40,756 nucleotides of DNA. It comes from Verrucomicrobiales bacterium (GTDB lineage: Bacteria; Verrucomicrobiota; Verrucomicrobiia; Verrucomicrobiales; DEV007). Shown here piece after piece: positions 25,756-34,383 of this stretch. Both the position numbers and the translations under genes were made by a program. The notes beneath the pieces are model-generated. The model searched no databases, had not been told where the DNA came from, and saw only the letters and a program-made list of their open reading frames with translations. Location of the stretch: NCBI GenBank assembly GCA_029213065.1, contig JARGPH010000003.1, positions 104,590 through 145,345 on the forward strand, in the 5' to 3' direction. Within the stretch, counting starts at the first letter, position 1; every line of letters starts with the position of its first letter.

Positions 25756-27663
25756 ATGGAATTACCACCTTCGTCTGAGCAAAGTGCTGTCCCCGGAAAA
25801 GGGCCGGCGGCTCCTGACGTACCGGCGGAGCTTCCCTTTTCGGAGCGAACCTTCGGCGACTGGCTGCGGACGCGGTTCTCAGAGGGACAGCGATTTATCA
25901 TCCTCTGCCTCCTCGTCGGTCTGGTCTGCGGACTGGCAGCGGTTGGGATACACATCGCAATTGAAGGTATCTTTCACGGTGTCTGGGATTTCTCACGCCA
26001 CTGGGAGCATCTCGGGATTCCCTGGTGGCTTGTCATGCCCTGGGTTCCCGCCCTGGCGGGATTGATTGTCGGGATCGCGGTGAATCGCTGGGCTCCCGGA
26101 GCGGTTGGGAGCGGGATTCCACAGACAAAGGCCTCATTTTATAACGAGTTTGGTCAGATTCCTTTCAAAACCGCGGTGTGGCGATTTCTGCTCACTTCGG
26201 TCTATGTGGGCGGCGGTAACAGTCTCGGCCGCGAGGGCCCGACGGTTCACATGTGCGCGGCGATCGCTTCGTCGATGGGACGTTCTTTTGGTTTAGCCAA
26301 ATTCCGGGTTCAGGCAATGGTGCCGGTGGGCGTGGCTGCGGGGATCGCGGCCGCATTCAATGCTCCGATTTCGGCGATTCTCTTCGTCTTCGAGGAGATT
26401 CTCGATGATTTCAGCAGCAAGGCTCTCAGTGGTATCGTCATCGCCGTTGTCGTTTCGGAAGCGGTAGCGCGGCTCCTACTCGGAGAGGATCCCATTTTGC
26501 AGGCCCGGCTCGGAGGGCAGCACGGGGTGCACTGGTGGATGCTCGTGGCAATCCCTCTCGGTTTGTCTGCCGCTGTCATAGGGCATTTCTTCGTGAACTC
26601 GCTTCTCGGTTTTCGACACTGGTGCGCAGAGTCGTTTAAGGTGCCGGAGGTTCTCAAGCCGGCTCTCGGAGGATTGCTGTTGGGGGTCATCGGAACCGGG
26701 GCCTACTTCGCGACCGGCCTCTTCGGGGATCCGCAAAACAGCATCTTCAGTATCGGATACGAAAGTCTTGAACTCGCCTTTGAATCGAAGCTCGTTGTCG
26801 GCGCGATCATCATTCTTCTCGTCGCAAAAATCATCGCCGTGGTGGTTTGTTATGGCACCAAAGGGAGCGGGGGGCTTTTCTCCCCGACGCTTTATTTTGG
26901 CGGTATGTTAGGTGCCTTGTGGGGGCTCTTTATCGTTCAGTTCTGCAACTGGACAGGACTCAACCCATACGAAGACGGCACCCGGATGGTGGGCGCTTGC
27001 GTTCTGCTCGGTATGGGCGCGATGTTTGCCGCAATAATTCGCTGCCCGTTCACCTCGTTGTTCATCATTTTCGAAATGACGGGGAATTACTCGCTGATTT
27101 TACCTCTCATGGTGGGGAATATTCTCGCTTACAGCGTTTCGGGCTGGCTGCGCAAGGTTCCGATCTACGATGCGATTCTCGTTCAGGACCGGGTTTCGCT
27201 CCGGAAAATGCCAACCTATCAGGGGGCGCGTGACTACCGGCATCTCCCTGTGAGCACGATCATGCATTACGATCTCATCTCCGTTTCCGCCTCGGAAACG
27301 CCTGCGATAGCGTTGGAGCGGCTGCGAAAGGACCCCTCACAGATGAGAAGAAGTTACCCTGTCGTCGATGGAGAGGCGGAGTCGAGGCGGGGATTCCTCG
27401 GGATGGTGATGCAGCACGAACTTGAAGAGTATCTGGACGGTGGCGTTGAGCGCACTGTCGGTGAACTGATTGCCGGTCAGAAGGTCCGTAAGATCACTCC
27501 GAATACGGTGATTCGCGATGCCGCGATGCAGATGGTGAAAGAGGACATCCGACAGCTTCCGGTCGTGAGCCCCGGTGATTCGACCCGGATCCTTGGTGTT
27601 CTCACCTTGAACGATATTGCCCGCCAGCAGAATGCCATGAGCGGGCATCTCGGACGGGAGTGA
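25756..27663 (+). CDS. ClC-family chloride channel/transporter with C-terminal CBS pair
   Basis: A 635-residue protein. After a 45-residue Pro-rich N-terminus, the membrane part (about 46-470) contains the ion-path motifs GSGIP (118-122), GREGP (158-162, gating Glu160) and [18 protein letters not shown] domain pair (about 490-630; [15 protein letters not shown] and [19 protein letters not shown]) could bind adenine nucleotides and tune transport. The gating Glu suits either a channel or a Cl-/H+ exchanger. A Glu in FVFEEI fits the inner proton-glutamate region of exchangers, which I cannot align exactly. The gene converges with the cyclase-fold gene. Confidence 0.93.
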   Translation: MELPPSSEQSAVPGKGPAAPDVPAELPFSERTFGDWLRTRFSEGQRFIILCLLVGLVCGLAAVGIHIAIEGIFHGVWDFSRHWEHLGIPWWLVMPWVPALAGLIVGIAVNRWAPGAVGSGIPQTKASFYNEFGQIPFKTAVWRFLLTSVYVGGGNSLGREGPTVHMCAAIASSMGRSFGLAKFRVQAMVPVGVAAGIAAAFNAPISAILFVFEEILDDFSSKALSGIVIAVVVSEAVARLLLGEDPILQARLGGQHGVHWWMLVAIPLGLSAAVIGHFFVNSLLGFRHWCAESFKVPEVLKPALGGLLLGVIGTGAYFATGLFGDPQNSIFSIGYESLELAFESKLVVGAIIILLVAKIIAVVVCYGTKGSGGLFSPTLYFGGMLGALWGLFIVQFCNWTGLNPYEDGTRMVGACVLLGMGAMFAAIIRCPFTSLFIIFEMTGNYSLILPLMVGNILAYSVSGWLRKVPIYDAILVQDRVSLRKMPTYQGARDYRHLPVSTIMHYDLISVSASETPAIALERLRKDPSQMRRSYPVVDGEAESRRGFLGMVMQHELEEYLDGGVERTVGELIAGQKVRKITPNTVIRDAAMQMVKEDIRQLPVVSPGDSTRILGVLTLNDIARQQNAMSGHLGRE

Positions 27664-27677
27664 TTTTATTCATGTGC

Positions 27678-28766
27678 TTATTTTCCCAGCGGGGATTCGG
27701 GTGCTCCGGGGAGTTCGTCGCACGCCTGCAGGGCCAGTATGACGTAAGAGGTTCCGATATTTGAAATGAGGTTGTTGGCATAGGCGACGGGAGACCGGGT
27801 GAACCACTTTCCGCCTTCCCGCTGGTTTGCTTTGATCCAGGTGATTCCATTCCGAATGCGGGGATCTTCAGCCGGTATGCCAAGCTCGCGTGCAATGATG
27901 ATGACGAGTGCGGTTCCATAACCGTCGCTGATTTCAGTTTTCAGAGGTTCGTCTTCTTCAGCGGTGAGCCCGTTCCAGTCCGTGAGGAAGCCGGAGGTAG
28001 ACCAGCCGCCGTCAGGCAATTGCAGTGCGAGGAGTTCGGCGAGGGTTTTCTCTCTTTGCGCTTCGGTCGCGATTCCTTCGATCCTGAGTGAACTCCACGC
28101 CAGCATGGCACGATGATGGAGTGACTTCGGCGGATCTGTTTTCAGGTAGTCTGTCAGCTTTCGTATTCCCTCCCGGGCCGCCGGAGTATTGGCATAGTCA
28201 TTTGGAGCGATTCCGACGGTTAGGGCGGCAAGAGTCACTCCGAAATGATCATCGATTTCCAAGGGGGCGTAGTCGCAATCGGGCCATCGCCAGCTCCCGT
28301 CTTCCCGTTGCGAGGTCCAGAGAAAATTAAGCACATCGCGGGAGATCTCGCTCAGCTCGCCGGTGGTTTGGAGATCGTTGAAGACCAGTCCGGTCGCGAC
28401 AACGATGGGCCAGAAACCCTGATTCTCACCAGGTCCTTTCTTCGCCCACCTGACTTTACGATAGTCTTCGAAAAAGGCCCGCACCTCGCCCGAGTCTTCG
28501 AGGACATTTCCGAGGGCTGGTCGGGCCATCATGTAGCTCATGTTGGTGTGGCAGGTGGCGCACTTCTTCTTTTTTTGCCATGTCAGCGATGCCTCATCGA
28601 GATAGCGGGCCGCCGCTTCCGGGGAGAACGTTTTCGCGAGCGGCTCGTCTTCGGATATTTCCTGCAATTCACCGGGAACCTGATCGAGCGTTACCGGTCC
28701 TTCCTGAGCGAACACCGACTGGATCGAAAAGAGAAGAACCGTGAGTAGATGGAGGGCGCGAATCAT
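27678..28766 (-). CDS. Exported CxxCH protein with squalene-cyclase-like (alpha-toroid) fold
   Basis: A 362-residue protein from ATG 28766. The 64 codons upstream in frame lie within the preceding gene and are not used. The signal peptide ends VFA before QEGP. KKKCATCHTN gives Cys69, Cys72 and His73, a c-type haem or metal motif. The rest has repeated QREDGSWRWP, QLPDGGWSTSGF and NQREGGKWFTRS segments, as in prenyltransferase/squalene-cyclase barrels, but without the DxDD acid motif. The ATGA overlap with the Tat BNR-like gene shows an operon. A haem-bearing enzyme or binding protein in the periplasm is likely, not a terpene cyclase. Confidence 0.8.
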   Translation of the reverse strand: MIRALHLLTVLLFSIQSVFAQEGPVTLDQVPGELQEISEDEPLAKTFSPEAAARYLDEASLTWQKKKKCATCHTNMSYMMARPALGNVLEDSGEVRAFFEDYRKVRWAKKGPGENQGFWPIVVATGLVFNDLQTTGELSEISRDVLNFLWTSQREDGSWRWPDCDYAPLEIDDHFGVTLAALTVGIAPNDYANTPAAREGIRKLTDYLKTDPPKSLHHRAMLAWSSLRIEGIATEAQREKTLAELLALQLPDGGWSTSGFLTDWNGLTAEEDEPLKTEISDGYGTALVIIIARELGIPAEDPRIRNGITWIKANQREGGKWFTRSPVAYANNLISNIGTSYVILALQACDELPGAPESPLGK

Positions 28767-30049
28767 GCAGGAGTTGACTTCGGCTTGATGAAAAGCACTT
28801 CGGCGCGGTTCATCCATTTTTCGCGCAGACACATCCGGAACCAGCCATCGGAGTTCCTTGGATTCACGCGGACGCCGGAACGGTCGCCGAACTCTTTGAG
28901 GTCGTATTGGCCCCAGGACTTTCCGAGATCGGGCGAGTAAAGAATCCCGCAGTCGCACGGATTGGCGTTACCGTATTCGGGAATGACGATGTGCTCGTCT
29001 TCAATTGTCATCACCGCAATTTCGTATTGAGCGGGGAAGAGCATGATGTGCTTTTCCTTCTTCGCGATGTCAGCAGGATCGCATTTGAAGACACCGCGGT
29101 CATAGGTCTCACGAATCGTTTTAGGGCCATTGGCATCAGCGACCCAGTAAACTTCGCCGTCGACGAAATTGATTCCCCCGGACTTGAATCGTGAGTTCGC
29201 ATCGGATGAGACCTGAACGTTCCACTCCCAGTGGTCGGCCTCTTTGTCGTAGGTGCCGCGGAGCCAGTGGCATTCGTCCCCATGGCCGTTCTTGCGATTG
29301 AGATCACCGGTGCAGGCCCAGAAGGCATTCTCCTCAGGGTTGTAGGAAACCGAGTGAATGTGCCTGCAGACGAGAGGATTCCCGGGGGCACCGAGGTAGT
29401 CAGCAGGATCGGCCCCTTTTTCCTGAAAGGCTGAATTCTGTCCGAAGGAATAGGCCAGCTTGATCGTCTCGCCGTGATCGGTTGAGTAGAAAATATTGAC
29501 GGGGACAGCACCTGTCCTGACGTTGCAATAATTTCCCCAGATCAGCATCTCCTGCCCTTCGACGTCATGTGTGTGAACGCCGTCGAGTGAATAAAAGTAA
29601 GAGCCCGGCAGGAGGGGATTCTTCGGAGTGTGAGGGAGGTAGTCGTTTCCGTTCCGGTCCTGAACGATAATCTCCCGGTAGGACTTCAGCCTGTCATCGC
29701 TCAGGTAGATTTTGGTGAGGGTGGCGAAAACAATGTTCCCGTTCCGGAGGATGCTGCTGAACATAATGTTCTCAGCGTCTTCGAAATCATTCTGATGAGG
29801 CCAGGTCTTACCATTGTCCTCTGAAAGAAAGATCTTTCCGTCTCGGAACCCGAAGGCATCGCTGCCTCGTTGTGTGTCAATGTAGGGGCCGTCGGCGGGC
29901 GCAAGGCGATACCAGAAGTGGTCTGTTTCTGCGATTTCACCGGGTGCAGCGAAGAGGACGTTACCGCCGGAGAAGAGCAGACCGCCGGCTCCGGCTGTGC
30001 TTGTTAAAAAATTGCGACGACTGAGGGAAGCGTTGGAAGGCAGTTTCAT
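28763..30049 (-). CDS. Tat-exported BNR/sialidase-like beta-propeller protein
   Basis: A 428-residue protein. SRRNFLTSTAGAGGLLFSG (10-28) is a classic twin-arginine signal. The mature part has Asp-box-like segments IFLSEDNGKTWP, IFYSTDHGETIKL and ILYSPDLGKSWGQ, typical of six-bladed sialidase/BNR propellers. The catalytic Arg triad of true sialidases cannot be confirmed by eye, and several PVC paralogues are annotated only as exo-alpha-sialidase-like. It heads an operon with the CxxCH cyclase-fold gene. Folding in the cytoplasm before Tat export suggests a cofactor or metal. Confidence 0.82.
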   Translation of the reverse strand: MKLPSNASLSRRNFLTSTAGAGGLLFSGGNVLFAAPGEIAETDHFWYRLAPADGPYIDTQRGSDAFGFRDGKIFLSEDNGKTWPHQNDFEDAENIMFSSILRNGNIVFATLTKIYLSDDRLKSYREIIVQDRNGNDYLPHTPKNPLLPGSYFYSLDGVHTHDVEGQEMLIWGNYCNVRTGAVPVNIFYSTDHGETIKLAYSFGQNSAFQEKGADPADYLGAPGNPLVCRHIHSVSYNPEENAFWACTGDLNRKNGHGDECHWLRGTYDKEADHWEWNVQVSSDANSRFKSGGINFVDGEVYWVADANGPKTIRETYDRGVFKCDPADIAKKEKHIMLFPAQYEIAVMTIEDEHIVIPEYGNANPCDCGILYSPDLGKSWGQYDLKEFGDRSGVRVNPRNSDGWFRMCLREKWMNRAEVLFIKPKSTPA

Positions 30050-30144
30050 TAGACCGGAAGACTCTCCCCCTGATCATTCCCATTCCCGAATCAATGCCCA
30101 GCCTATTTCGTGGCGCGATGGTGGATACCTCAACCTTCCGGCGC

Positions 30145-31911
30145 TCAATGTGGCGTCAGCTTCAAAACCCGGTCCTCGTCGAGATTGGGTGGGAGAAGGT
30201 GGGTGATGATGATGATCCCGGTTCCTTTGGCCCGCTCCTGTTTCATCGCTTTGATCACCAGTTCGATCGATTCCGGATCGAGCGCGGCAAAGGGTTCGTC
30301 CATGAGCAGGAAGGGGCGCCCGCAGACCAATGCACGACAGAGTGCGAGGCGATACTGTTGTCCCACACTGAGGTTGCGTCCGCGGTCACTGAGTAGATGA
30401 TCGATACCTCCGCGTCCTTCGATCGTTTTCGTAAGTCCGACCTCGTTGATGGCAGCATGGATCTCCTCATCGCTGATCGATTCGGATCCCAGGGCGATGT
30501 TGTCCCGAATCGTTCCCACGAACAGATAAGGCTGTTGCTCCACAAAAGCGGAGAGGAAGGTGGGCGCCTGCGGGTAGGAGGTTGTGCGGCCGTCTTTCAA
30601 GGTTACCTCGAAAGACCCTTTGCCGGGAACGCGGAGCCCGGAAAAGGATTCCACGATCGTTGATTTGCCGCAACCAGATGGCCCCATCACCGCGAGGATT
30701 TCGCCGCGGCTGAGAGTGAGTTCCCCGTTTTTAATCACGGGCGGGGCGTCTCCGTAGGCGATGCGAATACCCTGACCGCTCATGGACTGCACTTCGCTCA
30801 CCTCTGAGGAAAGGGTGCCGAAGAGTTCCTCGTGATTGCGCTCTTTTTTGCTGTCGTCATAGAGGAGGGAAGCGAGCCTTCCACCTTCGATGAAGAAGCG
30901 GTTCCAATCGTAGGCGGATCCAACGAGTGATTTTGCAGCCCCGAGAAAAAGGCCAATGTAGAAGGGGTAGACGAGGGCGTCGGTGGCGGTGAGTTCGCCC
31001 CCGCGAACCTGGTAGGCGACGAGAGTAAGAACTCCGGTGATGATGACCTGGCCGACGAATTCATTCACTCCCATGAGCAGCGCCATCGACTTCGTAATTT
31101 TCATTCCTGCATCGAAGAGATCTTTGAGCTGGGCCTCAATCCGCTGGAAGGTGAACCTCTCGCCGCCGTAGCTGCGGATCGTGCGAAGCCCTTCGAAGGT
31201 CTCGATCATGGATTGAAAGACGCCGCCTTCCATCATGCGGGCACGTCCGAGAGTGGGAGCCATTCTCCGCTGCACGCCAATGTTGATCCAACCGAGAAAA
31301 AGTGCCGCCACGAGGGGGATGAAGGCGATCGGTCCGCTGTAGTAAAAGAAGAGTGCGGCGGAGCCCACCAACATGGTGGCATTGGTAATCTGATCGGGGA
31401 GGGAACGGGTCAAAAACTCCTCTGCATTGTAAAGGTCGCCTGTCATCCGCGTCATCCAGTCTCCGCGTTGCGCGGAGTCGAGTTGATCAATTCGGGTCCG
31501 GCTGAGGCCTGCGACCGCGTCCTTTTTCAAACCGATGCTGACGGTGAGTCTGAGCCATTCGCTGAGGATGCTGTCGATCACGAGGGCGATCCACTGGCAG
31601 ATCGCGACGGCAATCCCAAACAGGACTAACATTCTAACAAAATTATCTGCCGGAGTCTCGGCGAGACGCTGTGTGCCTTCGGTGAAGAACTGCAGGAAAC
31701 GTTGTGGGAGAAGGTGGATCGTTGAGAGAAGAATCGCCGCCGGAATCCAGAGTTTGTATTTCCAACCCAGCTTTCCGGTGATCTCCCGAATCAGTTTGAA
31801 GCAGTACCCGCGCATCTCTCGCGGATCGAGATCGAAGTCGCCCGGAGGCCCCGGTTTGGCCCCGCCGGGAGCGAGTTCCTCGTTTTCTGTTTCGGGTGAT
31901 TCGGACGTCAT
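30145..31911 (-). CDS. ABC exporter, fused membrane and ATPase domains, probable RiPP exporter
   Basis: A 588-residue half-transporter. An acidic/Pro-rich N-terminus (1-30) and five or six membrane helices (about 52-340) precede an ATPase with Walker A GPSGCGKST (410-418), signature LSVGQ (514-518, in place of LSGGQ), Walker B LLMDEP with Glu539 and H-loop His571. There is no C39 peptidase domain, so it would export an already cleaved product. It is divergent from the radical SAM/precursor genes with a 187-bp shared upstream region, which is the reason to link it to that cluster. A general lipid or drug exporter is the alternative. Confidence 0.88.
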   Translation of the reverse strand: MTSESPETENEELAPGGAKPGPPGDFDLDPREMRGYCFKLIREITGKLGWKYKLWIPAAILLSTIHLLPQRFLQFFTEGTQRLAETPADNFVRMLVLFGIAVAICQWIALVIDSILSEWLRLTVSIGLKKDAVAGLSRTRIDQLDSAQRGDWMTRMTGDLYNAEEFLTRSLPDQITNATMLVGSAALFFYYSGPIAFIPLVAALFLGWINIGVQRRMAPTLGRARMMEGGVFQSMIETFEGLRTIRSYGGERFTFQRIEAQLKDLFDAGMKITKSMALLMGVNEFVGQVIITGVLTLVAYQVRGGELTATDALVYPFYIGLFLGAAKSLVGSAYDWNRFFIEGGRLASLLYDDSKKERNHEELFGTLSSEVSEVQSMSGQGIRIAYGDAPPVIKNGELTLSRGEILAVMGPSGCGKSTIVESFSGLRVPGKGSFEVTLKDGRTTSYPQAPTFLSAFVEQQPYLFVGTIRDNIALGSESISDEEIHAAINEVGLTKTIEGRGGIDHLLSDRGRNLSVGQQYRLALCRALVCGRPFLLMDEPFAALDPESIELVIKAMKQERAKGTGIIIITHLLPPNLDEDRVLKLTPH

Positions 31912-32098
31912 GGCTGGAGTGGTTTCCGGGAAAAAATGCGGGGTTGGCTGAATTGCTTTTGCATAAGTGGGACGATCACCGCGTCAACTTCATGAGCCTG
32001 AAACGCTCCGTTTCTATAAACAAGCCAATTCAGGTTTCAATCAGTTCCAGTGGGAGCTGCATTTTTACAATCCCTTCAATTTCCACCAACGAGAATAA

Positions 32099-32260
32099 AT
32101 GAATACCCCTTCCTTAACTGATCGCATTCGCAAAGTTCGTCTCGGTGCCCGGGCACAGCAGCCACTCAAATACCGGATCGAATTGGTTCGTTCACGGAGC
32201 AAAAAATCCGGCAACGGAGACGCTCTTAAAATGCAGGGAACGTTCGAGCACTCCAACTGA
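32099..32260 (+). CDS. Possible 53-residue basic peptide before the radical SAM gene
   Basis: ATG 32099 opens a frame of 53 residues ending at TGA 32260, 52 bp before the maturase start. The product is strongly basic, with Arg/Lys-rich RIRKVRLGARAQ and VRSRSKKSG, no Cys and one Met-rich turn near the end. It has no clear Shine-Dalgarno sequence and I recognise no family. It may be a small regulatory or chaperone-like peptide, a leader peptide that affects expression of the maturase, or not a gene at all. If it is not a gene, the 401 bp at 31912-32312 is the divergent promoter region of the cluster. Confidence 0.35.
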   Translation: MNTPSLTDRIRKVRLGARAQQPLKYRIELVRSRSKKSGNGDALKMQGTFEHSN

Positions 32261-32312
32261 AAAAGTTAAGAAAAATTTCATAGTCCCACCATTCACCCGT
32301 CACACAGATATC

Positions 32313-33587
32313 ATGACAACGACCCTCGAAGCTCCCGCTGCTGAACCTCAGAAAACGACCCGTTCGCTCTCTGAACTGAATCTAACCCCGCAGAATTCCG
32401 ACCGGATGGCGATGGGGCTTCTCGTGATTCAGCCGAGTCCATTTTGCAATATCAACTGCGACTATTGCTACCTTCCGAATCGCACGGACACCCGTCGCAT
32501 GGATCACGCAGTGCTCGAGCGGGTCATGGATAAGGTCTGGGACAGCGGACTTGTTGTTGCACCTTTCAGTTTGCTCTGGCACGCCGGTGAGCCTCTCGCC
32601 GTTCCAATCAAGTGGTATGAGAAAGCTTTCGAAATCATCGCCCGGTATCCCGAGGCTTCGAAGTATGTGATTCACTCGGTTCAGACAAACGGAACCCTCG
32701 TGAATGACAAATGGTGTGAGTTCCTCAACAAGCACGAGGTCGAAGTCGGGCTCAGTATCGACGGCCCGAGACACATTCACGATCACCACCGCAAGACGCG
32801 GAAGGGTGAGGGGACTTTCGATAAAGCGATGCGCGGAATGGAATGTCTCAAGAAGAACAATGTGCCTTTTGGTGTCGTCTCAGTGATATCGGATGTCTCC
32901 GTGGATCACCCCGATGAGATGTATGATTTCTACCGGGAGCACGGCATCACCGGGATCGGTTTTAACATTGAGGAAGTGGAAGGCGCCAACGAATCATCAT
33001 CGCTCAATGAGAATGGCGGGATTGAACGCATCCAGGCATTCCTTAAACAGTTTTACCTTCGTAACAAGGCGGATGGCTTTCCCCTGAACGTTCGTGAGTT
33101 TCAGATCGCGGAGCGCAACATCATGGAACCGGGATGGTGCTCCGACCCGAATGGGAAATACTACAATATGGAGTCCGATCCCTTCGGAATGATCAATGTG
33201 GATTGCTTCGGGAATTTCTCTTCCTTCTCACCTGAGCTGCTCGGTCAGCCGACTGAGAAATACGGCTCTTTCAATTTCGGAAACCTGCTCAGCGGTGGTC
33301 TTTTCGATGCGACTCTGAATGAGTCCTTCCAGAAAGTTCTCTCCGATATCGAGGCCGGTAATAAGAAGTGTGCCGAGACCTGTGCTTTCTACGACTATTG
33401 CGGAGGAAGCGCCCCCTCGAACAAGTATTACGAGAATGGGACCTTCGACTCCGCCGAGACCCATCAGTGCCGTTCGACGGTGCAGATTCCGATGCAAATT
33501 GTCCTCGAGGATCTCGAGGAGGACCTCGGAATCAATGATGAGGTTTCCCCGCTCATTGAACTACCGAAACCGGAACACGCGGCATAA
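32313..33587 (+). CDS. Radical SAM/SPASM peptide maturase, GrrM/OscB-like
   Basis: A 424-residue enzyme from ATG 32313. The radical SAM cluster motif is Cys45, Cys49 and Cys52 in PFCNINCDYCYLP. LLWHAGEPLAVP (87-98), QTNGTL (124-129) and SIDGPRHIHDHHR (148-160) match the GrrM/OscB branch. The SPASM region has Cys276, Cys298, Cys353, Cys357, Cys363 (CAETCAFYDYCGG) and Cys386, enough for auxiliary Fe-S clusters. That branch joins an aromatic ring to a residue two positions on, making cyclophanes in Gly-rich precursors. Its substrate here is most likely the peptide encoded 102 bp downstream. A frame extends upstream to 32145, but residues before MTTT look non-coding. Confidence 0.93.
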   Translation: MTTTLEAPAAEPQKTTRSLSELNLTPQNSDRMAMGLLVIQPSPFCNINCDYCYLPNRTDTRRMDHAVLERVMDKVWDSGLVVAPFSLLWHAGEPLAVPIKWYEKAFEIIARYPEASKYVIHSVQTNGTLVNDKWCEFLNKHEVEVGLSIDGPRHIHDHHRKTRKGEGTFDKAMRGMECLKKNNVPFGVVSVISDVSVDHPDEMYDFYREHGITGIGFNIEEVEGANESSSLNENGGIERIQAFLKQFYLRNKADGFPLNVREFQIAERNIMEPGWCSDPNGKYYNMESDPFGMINVDCFGNFSSFSPELLGQPTEKYGSFNFGNLLSGGLFDATLNESFQKVLSDIEAGNKKCAETCAFYDYCGGSAPSNKYYENGTFDSAETHQCRSTVQIPMQIVLEDLEEDLGINDEVSPLIELPKPEHAA

Positions 33588-33689
33588 GACTTTGCTGGCT
33601 CATGTCAACAAACCCTTTCATCTTCGGATTAGGATTTCCTGACGAGCCATCAACTAACAAAACAAAAAACCAAAACCAAGGATAATAAA

Positions 33690-34031
33690 ATGGCTATACT
33701 AAGAAGTAGTGACGGAAAGTTCTACGAAGTTGCGGATGAAGAGCTTGAGAACAAGCTCATCCCGGCTGAAGAGATCAAAGAGAAACTCGGAAACGTGGGC
33801 GTTGGCCCTGCACAGGGACCTGTTGGCCCCGGACCTGACATGGTCGTCCCCGGAACCGGTGGACAGGTTGTGATTCAGATCCACACCGGCCAGGGCGGTG
33901 GCTACGGCCCCGGACCTGAAGGTCCTCCACCGGAAGAAGGTGATGTCGAAGCACATGGATGGTGCTGGCGTCACAACCACTTCTGCAACCACTGGCGTCG
34001 CAACTGCTGGCGCAACCACTGCCACCACTGA
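33690..34031 (+). CDS. RiPP precursor-like peptide with Trp/Cys/His/Asn/Arg tail
   Basis: A 113-residue peptide with the best ribosome-binding site of the cluster (AAGGA at 33678-33682, seven bases before ATG). Residues 1-33 form a charged leader (RSSDGKFYEVADEELE, then IPAEEIKEKL). Residues 34-82 are Gly/Pro-rich. Residues 91-113 consist only of Trp (91, 93, 102, 107), Cys (92, 99, 106, 111), His, Asn, Arg and one Phe (98). Cys92, Cys99 and Cys106 are seven apart. F98-C99-N100 and W107-R108-N109 fit the aromatic-X-Asn pattern that cyclophane maturases accept, and the Cys are possible targets of the MNIO enzyme. No signal peptide is seen. His/Cys density also suggests metal binding. Confidence 0.88.
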   Translation: MAILRSSDGKFYEVADEELENKLIPAEEIKEKLGNVGVGPAQGPVGPGPDMVVPGTGGQVVIQIHTGQGGGYGPGPEGPPPEEGDVEAHGWCWRHNHFCNHWRRNCWRNHCHH

Positions 34032-34046
34032 TAGACAGTGATGGCG

Positions 34047-34064
34047 GCATCGGGAAACCGATGC
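34047..34064 (+). promoter_or_regulatory. GNRA-tetraloop hairpin 15 bases after the precursor stop
   Basis: GCATCGG and CCGATGC form a perfect 7-bp stem closed by a GAAA tetraloop. No T-run follows, so it is more likely an RNA 3'-end stabiliser or processing block than a terminator. It would raise precursor mRNA relative to the downstream enzymes. Confidence 0.6.
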
Positions 34065-34171
34065 AGCAACAACACCAAGGTAGTCCGGGCTTTCCAAATC
34101 GTTCATTCCAGCGCGATAAGGGAAGTCCGGATTTTCCCTTTAAAACCCTAGAACCGTTTTTCTTGTTTAAC

Positions 34172-34275
34172 CTTTTTCTTTTTCTTACTCTTGATCCTGC
34201 TCTTTTCAGTGTCCCCGGCCTGCTTGCGGATAGGCTTCGAACTGGATTAAGAAAAAGAGTAAGAAAAAGAAAAAG
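34172..34275 (+). repeat. 21-bp perfect inverted repeat with pyrimidine/purine arms
   Basis: The left arm (34172-34192) is C/T-only apart from one A. The right arm (34255-34275) is its exact reverse complement, with a 62-bp spacer. A transcript would form a long A-U-rich stem between the precursor and MNIO genes, 108 bp before the MNIO ATG. It may attenuate transcription, guide RNase cleavage, or be a remnant of a small mobile repeat. No protein is encoded in the spacer. Confidence 0.7.
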
Positions 34276-34383
34276 AATTCGGCCTCGATCTAACCCTCTT
34301 AAGTTACCGACCCAACCCTGTTTAGTCACTCCATAGCTTCATTCTCTCTACTTTCTACTCCCTCCTTTCTGCTCAGAAAAAAC

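Larger units (their letters stand above)
34032..34383 (+). other. Structured intercistronic region between precursor and MNIO genes
   Basis: No credible gene lies in these 352 bp. A 125-residue frame crossing it (33959-34336) is low-complexity and overlaps the precursor out of frame. The region holds a tetraloop hairpin (34047-34064), a weak hairpin AAGGGAA/TTCCCTT (34118-34140) and a 21-bp inverted repeat (34172-34275). Strong purine/pyrimidine strand bias marks 34160-34275. Confidence 0.7.

Noticed and set aside
28767-28958. N-terminal extension of the CxxCH protein by 64 residues
   Set aside because: It lies inside the upstream Tat-protein gene, is Arg-rich, and precedes a clear signal peptide that starts at 28766.
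34118-34140. AAGGGAA/TTCCCTT hairpin as a terminator
   Set aside because: The stem is A-T-rich and only three T residues follow, interrupted by AAAACCC. It is kept only as a note in the intercistronic region.
33959-34336. 125-residue open frame overlapping the precursor gene
   Set aside because: It overlaps the precursor core out of frame, starts without ATG support, and its second half is the low-complexity inverted repeat read as Arg/Lys and Phe/Leu runs.
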